The notes beneath the pieces are model-generated. The model was given only the letters and a program-made list of their open reading frames with translations. It had not been told where the DNA came from and made no database searches. The translations under genes were made by a program, and so were the position numbers. 23,094 bases of DNA. Source: Planctomycetaceae bacterium. GTDB lineage: Bacteria; Planctomycetota; Planctomycetia; Planctomycetales; Planctomycetaceae. Location: NCBI GenBank assembly GCA_027000105.1, contig JALTOP010000529.1:8283-31376 (forward strand), written 5' to 3'. This document shows, piece after piece, positions 17,185-23,094 of the stretch. Position 1 is the first letter of the stretch. Each line of letters opens with the position of its first letter.

Positions 17185-17655
17185 ATGATGTGCCCCTACT
17201 GTCGTCATGATGAAACGAAAGTGGTTGATTCTCGCGCCAGTGCAGAGTTTGCCATTCGGCGGCGGCGGGAATGTCTTGCATGCAACCGCCGTTTTACCAC
17301 GTTTGAAAAAATTGAAGAGCTTCCCATCAAGGTCATCAAAAAGGATGGTTCGCGCGTGCCGTTCAATCGGGAAAAAATTCGTGAGGGACTTGAAAAAGCC
17401 TGCTACAAACGCCCTATCAGTGACGAGGCGATTGAGAAAGTGATTGGCGAAGTCGAAGCGGAAGCTTATGAAAACTTTGAGCGGGAAGTTCCCACAAGAA
17501 TTATTGGCGAAAAGGTGATTGAAAGATTGCGCAAACTCGATCAGGTTGCGTTTGTCCGATTCGCTTCGGTGTATCGCGAGTTCAAGGATGTCAACGATTT
17601 TATCGATGAACTCGGTTCGCTGCTCAAACAGCGTTCCGGTATAAAACCACAATGA
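17185..17655 (+). CDS. nrdR: Transcriptional repressor NrdR
   Basis: Zn-ribbon/ATP-cone repressor of ribonucleotide reductase genes. The N-terminus is the zinc ribbon: MMCPYCRHDETKVVDSR and then RRRECLACNRRFTTFE, giving the two Cys pairs. The ATP-cone follows (about residues 48-138: VIKKDGSRVPFNREKI, then VRFASVYREFKD). Length 156 aa is normal (about 150-170). The frame is open upstream to a GTG at 17128, but NrdR proteins begin at the M-x-C-P-x-C motif, and AAGGA lies about 9-10 nt before the ATG at 17185; ATG 17188 is equally compatible. No ribonucleotide reductase gene and no NrdR-box-like pair is in the window, so its targets lie elsewhere. Confidence 0.95.
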   Translation: MMCPYCRHDETKVVDSRASAEFAIRRRRECLACNRRFTTFEKIEELPIKVIKKDGSRVPFNREKIREGLEKACYKRPISDEAIEKVIGEVEAEAYENFEREVPTRIIGEKVIERLRKLDQVAFVRFASVYREFKDVNDFIDELGSLLKQRSGIKPQ

Positions 17656-17700
17656 GCAACCATTTCCTTGCTGCTTGATCGTTTTCTGTCTGATCTTATT

Positions 17701-17722
17701 CTTTCTGATTTCTTTCTGATTT
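17701..17722. repeat. 11-bp exact tandem duplication between nrdR and mscS
   Basis: CTTTCTGATTT occurs at 17701-17711 and again at 17712-17722, inside a T-rich stretch with further partial TCTGAT copies at about 17684-17695. Confidence 0.85.
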
Positions 17723-17761
17723 TTCCATCAAATTGCCGGGCCTGATTAAAAGGAGTGATTC

Positions 17762-18661
17762 ATGCTGAGTTCTTTACTGTTGCTTGCTGATGAAAATATC
17801 GAAACGGCACAGAACCTGCAGCAGACCATCAGCGAAGGAAGCAAACTGCTGGAGGCCATCAAAGAAACCGCTCTTGAGCACGGCCCCGGTATCATCTTCA
17901 ACATTCTGGCCATCCTGGCGATATTTTTTATTGGCCGAATTGCCGCCAACTGGATTACAAAACTGGCCGCCTCCGCGATGCGGCGGGCACGTGTGGAAGA
18001 TATGCTCATCCAATTCGTACGCAGCATGCTTTACTGGGCTTTGATGATGTTCGTCATCATGGCCGTTCTGAACCGGATGGGGGTCAATACGACATCCTTC
18101 TCGGCAGTGATCGCAGCGGCGGGACTGGCTGTCGGGTTGGCCCTTCAGGATTCTCTGTCCAATTTTGCTTCCGGTGTGATGCTCATTCTGTTTCATCCAT
18201 TTCGCCTGGGGGATTTCGTCGAAGCAGGAGGAACAGCCGGTATTGTGGAAGAGATCCAGATATTCAATACGGTTCTTCGAACTCCAGACAACAAGCGGAT
18301 TATTGTTCCGAACGGGAAAATTACCAGCGACAGCGTCACCAATTACGCAGCTCATCAGGTTCGGCGAATTGATATGGAAATTATGTGCGGTTACAACGAC
18401 AACCTGCGCGAGGTCAAAGATTTTCTGGAAGAAGTTCTTGCAGCCGATGACCGCGTTCTGGACGATCCCGCTCCGCTGGTCGCTGTCAACGAACTGGCAG
18501 ACAGTGGCGTGATTCTTTATGTTCGCCCCTGGGTGAAAACGTCTGAATACTGGGATGTCAAATGGAGTCTGACTGAAGCAATCAAAAACGGTTTTGATGA
18601 TCGTGGCTTCACGATTCCGTATCCAACTCAGGATATCAATCTGCATAACGCGGCTGGATAA
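17762..18661 (+). CDS. mscS: Small-conductance mechanosensitive channel, MscS family
   Basis: Inner-membrane tension-gated channel that releases solutes on osmotic downshock. At 299 aa it has the size of E. coli MscS (286), not the long MscK type. Three helices: about 42-63, 86-104, and the pore-lining TM3 about 113-144 with SAVIAAAGLAVGLALQDSLSNFASG. Here the usual G of LQGSLSN is D, a known variant. The cytoplasmic part has FHPFRLGDFVEAGG, VPNGKITSDSVTNY (beta domain) and ends IPYPTQDINLH. AAGGAGTG precedes the ATG at good spacing. It lies 106 bp after nrdR, with an 11-bp tandem duplication in the spacer; cotranscription is uncertain. It converges with the HtrA gene. Confidence 0.94.
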   Translation: MLSSLLLLADENIETAQNLQQTISEGSKLLEAIKETALEHGPGIIFNILAILAIFFIGRIAANWITKLAASAMRRARVEDMLIQFVRSMLYWALMMFVIMAVLNRMGVNTTSFSAVIAAAGLAVGLALQDSLSNFASGVMLILFHPFRLGDFVEAGGTAGIVEEIQIFNTVLRTPDNKRIIVPNGKITSDSVTNYAAHQVRRIDMEIMCGYNDNLREVKDFLEEVLAADDRVLDDPAPLVAVNELADSGVILYVRPWVKTSEYWDVKWSLTEAIKNGFDDRGFTIPYPTQDINLHNAAG

Positions 18662-18763
18662 CAGACAGCGGCTAATCTCGTTGGGCCGGATCGCCCTGCT
18701 GGCGCAATCCCCCTGCCGGTGCAATTCGCCCGGGGAAAGGGAAGTTTTCGGCATCGATTTCGA

Positions 18764-19954
18764 CTACCGGAGAGTCAGCGGTTTACTCCCGCCCAGTGTG
18801 ACCGGAATGCGAAGTTCCTTGCCGGCTCTGATGATTGTCAGCACGACAGTATCGCCCGGCTTGTGGGCTTCGATCTCGTCACGAAAATCTTCTGCGGAGG
18901 TAATTGGTTTTCCATCGAGAGCAACAATCAGATCGGCTGCCGAGCGATCCATCCGTTCGATAATGAAGGGGCCACGGCGTTGGCGCATCACCTGTGGTCC
19001 CTTCAGTCCGGCTGCCTCGGCGGCTCCACCCGGACTCAACTTGGCAATGAGCAGACCTTTCTCCGTTTCGTAAACACGTGAAATTCCGATCTCCGCCCGT
19101 TCAACGCGCCCATGCTGAATCAGCTGGGGAACGACCCGCTTGATCAGATTCACCGGGATCGCGAAACCGACCCCCGAACTTTGTCCCGTTTTGGAGTAAA
19201 TCGCGGTGTTGATGCCAATCAGTCTTCCATGCGAATCGAGCAAAGGCCCGCCGGAATTGCCCGGATTCACGGCTGCATCAATTTGGATGATCGATTTGAT
19301 CGTGCGATCCCGATGAATTTGCAGCGATCGGTTCAGCGATGAAATAATACCCGTGGTCAGCGTCCGTTCCAACCCGAACGGGTTTCCGATGGCGTACACA
19401 TTCATCCCGACCTTTAACGGTGTCGAATCTCCCATGCGAACCGGCTTGAGAAACTCGACCGGAGCTTCAATGCGGATCACCGCAATGTCGTTGATGGGGT
19501 CAGCCCCGACGAAGGTCGCATCGTACGACTCCCCATTGAACAGCGTGACGCTTACCTCCCGCACATTTTCAATCACGTGATAGTTCGTCACGATATGCCC
19601 CGCCTGGTCAATCACCACACCGGAGCCGGTTCCCTCTTCCGGAACGACTCGCAGGAAGAAATTATCAACCTTCACATTGCGCGTCGTGATGTTCACAACA
19701 GATCGGTTGACATTTTCATAAACGAAGACATTCACCTGCTCCTCAGGAGTGAGTGAAGTCGACCGGAGCCACTCTTTATTCAGGTTTCGGACGACGGGGG
19801 CCTTCGGGGCATCCGGCAAAATGGGAAGCAGCGGGAAACCGGGGCCGCGTCTTTCCTGAGCGACAATTGCGGTCGGTTCAGAAATGGAAACAACAATCCC
19901 GGAAACGATTCCACCCACAATCGCTGAAACAAGACAGGCAACGGCGATACGCAT
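18764..19954 (-). CDS. HtrA/DegS-type periplasmic serine protease with one PDZ domain
   Basis: Envelope stress protease of 396 aa. The N-terminal hydrophobic segment (about 5-24) is an uncleaved anchor or signal. It is followed by a proline-rich linker, then a trypsin-like domain with the full triad: H126 in TNYHVIE, D156 in NDIAVIRI, S234 in GNSGGPLLD. One PDZ domain (about 285-390) ends the protein, so it resembles DegS/HtrA2 rather than two-PDZ DegP. The PDZ carries an extra arginine-rich stretch of roughly 20 residues (GPQVMRQRRGPFIIERMDR) before DLIVALDGKPI. AAGGAG lies 9 nt before the ATG. It converges with mscS, with 102 bp between, and is 54 bp downstream of the phosphatase-like gene on the same strand. 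Confidence 0.93.
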   Translation of the reverse strand: MRIAVACLVSAIVGGIVSGIVVSISEPTAIVAQERRGPGFPLLPILPDAPKAPVVRNLNKEWLRSTSLTPEEQVNVFVYENVNRSVVNITTRNVKVDNFFLRVVPEEGTGSGVVIDQAGHIVTNYHVIENVREVSVTLFNGESYDATFVGADPINDIAVIRIEAPVEFLKPVRMGDSTPLKVGMNVYAIGNPFGLERTLTTGIISSLNRSLQIHRDRTIKSIIQIDAAVNPGNSGGPLLDSHGRLIGINTAIYSKTGQSSGVGFAIPVNLIKRVVPQLIQHGRVERAEIGISRVYETEKGLLIAKLSPGGAAEAAGLKGPQVMRQRRGPFIIERMDRSAADLIVALDGKPITSAEDFRDEIEAHKPGDTVVLTIIRAGKELRIPVTLGGSKPLTLR

Positions 19955-20008
19955 ATCAGATTACTCCTTCAATCCAGCTCAATCCGAAACCAAACAGATA
20001 CGTTACTA

Positions 20009-21328
20009 TCACAAACCGAAGTTTTTGTAAACAAGAGATGCGATATCGGTATCTTTCAGACGCTCGTTTTCAATTCCTGTTGAATCGGACGTGATGAAAA
20101 CGGTTTCTCTTTCCGGGCTATCAGCCGGGTAGCCGTGAGAACCTTTTACCAGTGTGGCATCAAGTGGCGTTTGCATGCTCGGCATGTCGATAAACATTTC
20201 GCACGGATCGTAGCCCGGCTTGCGATGGATATCGACCGTCCTTGCGAAACCGGGGGCGTTGGCATCATCCAGCCAGTAATAGTAAGCAAACCAGGCGTTT
20301 GGCTTGCTGAGGATGACGATCTCACCGCTGCGGGGATGATCAAGATTTATTTTCGCCCGTTCATCACCGATGAAAATCTGCTCGACCAGCGGATCGGATT
20401 TGAGTCTCTGCGCCACATGCGAAATCTGTTTTGTATTCTGCACATAAACATGAGCAAACTGGTGATCGACCATCGCCCATGCGGCTGAGTTTTCGAAATC
20501 GATCAACTCGCCGTCGTCGGTTTCAGTTACCTTCAGCAATCCCGCTTCCCGTAGAATGCGGTTCGGACAGGAAACGGCATCCACTTCAGTAATGGCGTAT
20601 TCCCCGGCGAACATCCACAGAACGTCGTCAACCCCCGCCTGCTGAAAGCCCTCGATCAGTTTTTTCAATTCGGCATCCAGATCAACAACAGCCTGTTTGG
20701 CCTGCTCGCTGTCCGGCCCGAATTTTTGAGCTGCATAGTCGAGATGAGGCAGATAAATGTAGGAAAACCGGGGAGCATATTTTTTCGCCGCGATGAGAGC
20801 CGAGTCGACAATCCATTGACTCGATTTGATGTTCGCCAGCGGCCCCCAGAAATGTTTCAACGGGAAATGCCCCAGTTCATCGCACAACTCGCCGTACAAC
20901 TCCGTCGGTTTCGTGTAACACCACAGCGATTCCGAACCATCCGGATTGTGAATCGGTGCGAACGTGCAAGCGTAGTCGGAAGTGGTTCCCTTGGTCAACA
21001 ACGGAAACCAGACGGCTGATGTCAATTCCGGGTTATGCTCATGCAGGCGATCCCATATACGGGGGGCTTCAATGATCTCATTCCAGAATGTCCAGAACTC
21101 CGGTTTGTGCTGCTCACGCCAGTAGATGCCGTTGGCAATGATACCATGCTCATTCGCCGTGACGCCGGTTGAAAGAGAGATCTGAACCGGACAGGTGACA
21201 CAGGGAAAGCTCGGCACCAGCGGAAGCGAGGCTCCGCGTTTGGCAAGTGATGAGAGAGTCGGCATGTGCGGGAGATCGACGCAGCGCAACCCCGGCAGTG
21301 AAACAAGTACGACATGCTGATGCGACAT
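20009..21328 (-). CDS. Alkaline phosphatase superfamily protein (nucleotide pyrophosphatase/phosphodiesterase-like)
   Basis: A 439-aa soluble-looking protein of the type I phosphodiesterase/NPP superfamily. It starts VVLVSLPGLRCVDLPHMPTL and has the nucleophile region PSFPCVTCPVQISLSTG with T45 as the likely nucleophile, NEHGIIANGIYW, YLPHLDYAAQKFGPD (D197), FAGEYAITEVD and GSHGYPADSPE (H398). Several canonical ligands are changed: the IDG start is LPG, the D-x-x-x-H pair is D197...Q201, and the D-H-G-M motif is GEYA. The same substituted set (V-T-C-x-V-Q, P-H-L-D-Y, E-Y-x-I) is, as I recall, shared by a bacterial/algal subfamily including EboF of the ebo cluster, so it may be a functional variant rather than a dead enzyme. 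No signal peptide. Tandem TGTAACAA octamers lie in its 5' spacer. Substrate unknown. Confidence 0.8.
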   Translation of the reverse strand: MSHQHVVLVSLPGLRCVDLPHMPTLSSLAKRGASLPLVPSFPCVTCPVQISLSTGVTANEHGIIANGIYWREQHKPEFWTFWNEIIEAPRIWDRLHEHNPELTSAVWFPLLTKGTTSDYACTFAPIHNPDGSESLWCYTKPTELYGELCDELGHFPLKHFWGPLANIKSSQWIVDSALIAAKKYAPRFSYIYLPHLDYAAQKFGPDSEQAKQAVVDLDAELKKLIEGFQQAGVDDVLWMFAGEYAITEVDAVSCPNRILREAGLLKVTETDDGELIDFENSAAWAMVDHQFAHVYVQNTKQISHVAQRLKSDPLVEQIFIGDERAKINLDHPRSGEIVILSKPNAWFAYYYWLDDANAPGFARTVDIHRKPGYDPCEMFIDMPSMQTPLDATLVKGSHGYPADSPERETVFITSDSTGIENERLKDTDIASLVYKNFGL

Positions 21329-21357
21329 AGGAACTGATACCAGAAAGCAGGACAGGC

Positions 21358-21377
21358 TTGTTACATCTTGTTACATC
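21358..21377. repeat. Tandem TTGTTACA pair, period 10, upstream of the phosphatase-like gene
   Basis: TTGTTACATC at 21358-21367 is followed by TTGTTACATC at 21368-21377. It lies about 30 bp before the start of the minus-strand gene at 21328 and touches the stop of the upstream gene (21376-21378). The same octamer pair precedes nrdR. Confidence 0.85.
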
Positions 21378-21879
21378 AAGTCCAGCGGGTGAATGCAGAG
21401 GCGAGTGTTGACAAATTCCGGTGCTGCGATAAATACGCGATCAGCGAATACTTTTCGAGTTGGTGATCCTGCATCAACTGTTTCATCAACGGGCAAATTA
21501 CCTCCAGGAAGTATTTTCGCTGACGGTGTTGCACATAAAGATAACAGGCAACGCCCATCAAAAGCCCCAAGCCCAAATCGAGATACCATCCCGACCAGCC
21601 GATCGCAAAAAAACGGTGCAGCACCACGCACAACCAGTAACAGCTTAGAAGCGTGACCAGAATGGGACCGGTTTTCAGATTTTTCAATCGGGCGTTGATA
21701 GTCGCCAGACGACCGAACAGTCCCCGATCTATTTGACCTGAAGGTGTCGATGGAAACGGAGGCGGTTCCAGGAATGCCTCGCAGACAAGTTGTCCCCGTC
21801 TGCGGGAAACAACAACTGATTCGCCTTCTTCGGGCAGAAAGTCAGCCAGGTATTCCAATTCTTCAAAAGGACTACTCAT
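21376..21879 (-). CDS. Two-TM membrane protein of unknown function (167 aa)
   Basis: I do not recognise a family. An acidic N-terminal stretch (MSSPFEELEYLADFLPEEGE) is followed by a short basic segment (VSRRRGQ), a proline-rich part and two hydrophobic helices (about 72-92 and 96-116), then a cytoplasmic-type tail rich in basic and polar residues (RKYFLEVICPLMKQLM). The topology would leave both ends on the same side. I chose the ATG at 21879 because GAGG lies 6 nt before it; a TTG 33 nt upstream at 21912 is in frame. It lies between threonine synthase and the phosphatase-like gene on the same strand and may be in the same transcript. Confidence 0.65.
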   Translation of the reverse strand: MSSPFEELEYLADFLPEEGESVVVSRRRGQLVCEAFLEPPPFPSTPSGQIDRGLFGRLATINARLKNLKTGPILVTLLSCYWLCVVLHRFFAIGWSGWYLDLGLGLLMGVACYLYVQHRQRKYFLEVICPLMKQLMQDHQLEKYSLIAYLSQHRNLSTLASAFTRWT

Positions 21880-22015
21880 GTTCGCCTCGTTGGCTTTATC
21901 TGGATTTTTCAATAAAAAAAATTCTGGCGCCCTTTCTCTTTCGCCCGTTTATGTGGAAATCATACGCCATTCGGTAGTCGCTGGGCAATTCAAAAAAAAT
22001 ACTTCTGCAGAAATT

Positions 22016-23094
22016 TTACCGAGAGGGGAGACTGTTGATCACATCCATGATGGCGGAAAAATCGTTGGCGACGGCGATGGGAGCATTTCCGAAGTGAGGC
22101 TCAATCGGGCCGCCTCTTTCCAGCGATTTGCGATCCCCCGAATGATACGCCACCGTTGCGTTGGGGTCTTTTAATTGGTGCCCCGTCAAAATGCAGGCGA
22201 CGCGATCCGATGCGGCAATGACCCCCTGTTCACGAAGCAGTTTCGTCCCCGCCACACTGGCTGCACTGGCCGGTTCGCAACCGAAGCCGTGTTTCCCGAC
22301 TTGCGCTTTCGCATCGAGAATCAACTCATCGGAAACATCGCGAACAACACCATCGCAGGCATCCAGGGCCCGAAGCGATTTCAACAGGTTGACCGGACGG
22401 TTAATTTCGATCGCAGAAGCAATTGTGCAGGCCCGTCCGTTTTCGTCATCCATTTTCCGGAAGTAATCGGCGACCAGTTTCAAATCGGGATCGCCATTGT
22501 TCCAACGCAAGCCGTGATCGTTGTACAGTTTGGAAAGTGTCGAAGCCCCGGACGCATTGATGATCGCCAGGCGAGGCATGCGGTCGATCAACCCAAGCTC
22601 TTTCAGTTCGATAAACGCTTTGCCAAACGCACTCGAATTTCCCAGGTTACCGCCCGGCACCACAATCCAGTCGGGCACTTCCCAGTTTAATCCCTCCAGC
22701 ACACGGTACATGATCGATTTCTGACCTTCGAGGCGAAATGGATTCACACTGTTGCACAGATAGATTCCGGCCTGTTCACAAACCTTGCGCACCTGCATCA
22801 AGGCATCATCAAAATCACCTTCGATTTGCAGAGTTGTTGCCCCGTAATCGAGTGCCTGTGAAAGTTTCCCGTAGGCAATTTTCCCGGAGCCGACGAACAC
22901 CACCACATTGAACAACCCGGTCGTCCCGCCGTAAATGGCCAACGAGGCTGATGTGTTTCCCGTTGATGCACATGCCGTTATTTTCGCGCCGACCATTCTC
23001 GCATGCGTCGAAGCGGCTGTCATTCCGTTATCTTTGAAACTGCCCGACGGATTCATTCCCTCGTACTGAAGGTACAATCCCCCTGCGTTGATGC
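22016..23094 (-). CDS. thrC: Threonine synthase (5' end outside window)
   Basis: PLP enzyme that converts O-phosphohomoserine to threonine. The visible 359 residues begin just before the PLP lysine motif (LYLQYEGMNPSGSFKDNGM, K of SFKD). They include ACASTGNTSASLAIYGG, the PLP phosphate loop VPGGNLGNSSAFGKAF, INASGASTL, and the C-terminal GCEPASAASVAGTKLL and VACILTGHQLKDP. The order and motifs fit a short (about 450-aa) ThrC; the N-terminal about 90 residues are off the right edge, so the frame is open to base 23094. An internal ATG at about 23077 is not the true start. Diaminopropionate or cysteine-family PLP enzymes are less likely, given the G-x-E-P-A-S-A-A-S and T-G-H-x-x-K-D-P motifs. 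Confidence 0.92.
   Translation of the reverse strand, partial: INAGGLYLQYEGMNPSGSFKDNGMTAASTHARMVGAKITACASTGNTSASLAIYGGTTGLFNVVVFVGSGKIAYGKLSQALDYGATTLQIEGDFDDALMQVRKVCEQAGIYLCNSVNPFRLEGQKSIMYRVLEGLNWEVPDWIVVPGGNLGNSSAFGKAFIELKELGLIDRMPRLAIINASGASTLSKLYNDHGLRWNNGDPDLKLVADYFRKMDDENGRACTIASAIEINRPVNLLKSLRALDACDGVVRDVSDELILDAKAQVGKHGFGCEPASAASVAGTKLLREQGVIAASDRVACILTGHQLKDPNATVAYHSGDRKSLERGGPIEPHFGNAPIAVANDFSAIMDVINSLPSR

Noticed and set aside
16682..17281. 199-aa minus frame in the guaA-nrdR spacer
   Set aside because: Overlaps the nrdR zinc-ribbon codons antisense, lacks an RBS and has no recognisable domain.
17774..18754. 326-aa minus-strand frame opposite mscS
   Set aside because: Long only because it mirrors the mscS codons; composition (Cys, His, Arg, Gln rich) is typical of antisense translation.

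Overview
The window looks like chromosomal DNA of a planctomycete, probably in the Gimesia/Rubinisphaera/Thalassoglobus neighbourhood. This is an inference from gene content: a secreted DUF1080 (3-keto-disaccharide hydrolase-like) protein, an HpnC-type squalene-pathway enzyme, an orphan FhcB (formylmethanofuran dehydrogenase B-like) gene of tetrahydromethanopterin C1 metabolism, a large membrane-anchored multihaem cytochrome, LPS heptose genes, and small 'W-Y-x-x-L-W' membrane proteins. Base composition is moderate in GC. Genes are mostly single or in short operons, and Shine-Dalgarno sites are uneven. I saw no tRNA, rRNA, CRISPR array, insertion sequence or prophage.

Layout. 1-850 (-): hpnC, running off the left edge. 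961-1245 (+): small conserved-looking protein. 1373-2023 (+): secreted DUF1080 protein, ended by a strong terminator that lies inside the 3' end of the opposing cytochrome gene. 2139-4661 (-): dodecahaem membrane-anchored cytochrome c. 4964-5596 (-): mobA. 5687-7777 (+): a bacterial homologue of animal SLC4/Band 3 anion exchangers with an N-terminal PTS EIIA-like domain. 7799-11064 (-): hldE, waaF and a SAM methyltransferase, a probable lipopolysaccharide operon. 11445-12701 (+): fhcB. 12999-14468 (+): pepA, followed directly by two paralogous small membrane proteins, the second apparently cut short by a frameshift. 15063-16658 (-): guaA. 17185-17655 (+): nrdR. 17762-18661 (+): mscS. 18764-19954 (-): single-PDZ HtrA-type protease. 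20009-21328 (-): divergent alkaline-phosphatase-superfamily protein. 21376-21879 (-): two-TM protein of unknown function. 22016-23094 (-): threonine synthase, running off the right edge.

Most genes are housekeeping or envelope functions. The most notable item is the EIIA-SLC4 protein. Its membrane domain can be aligned, from memory, along most of human AE1, including a gapless block carrying the substrate-site arginine, but the key acidic residue (AE1 E681) is replaced by valine. Other points worth a second look are the FhcB without the expected metal-ligand cysteine, the frameshifted small membrane protein, the changed metal ligands in the phosphatase-like protein, and a recurring pattern of two-copy 10-17 bp tandem duplications in intergenic spacers. 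One motif, TTGTTACA, appears as a tandem pair at about one helical turn in front of two different genes.
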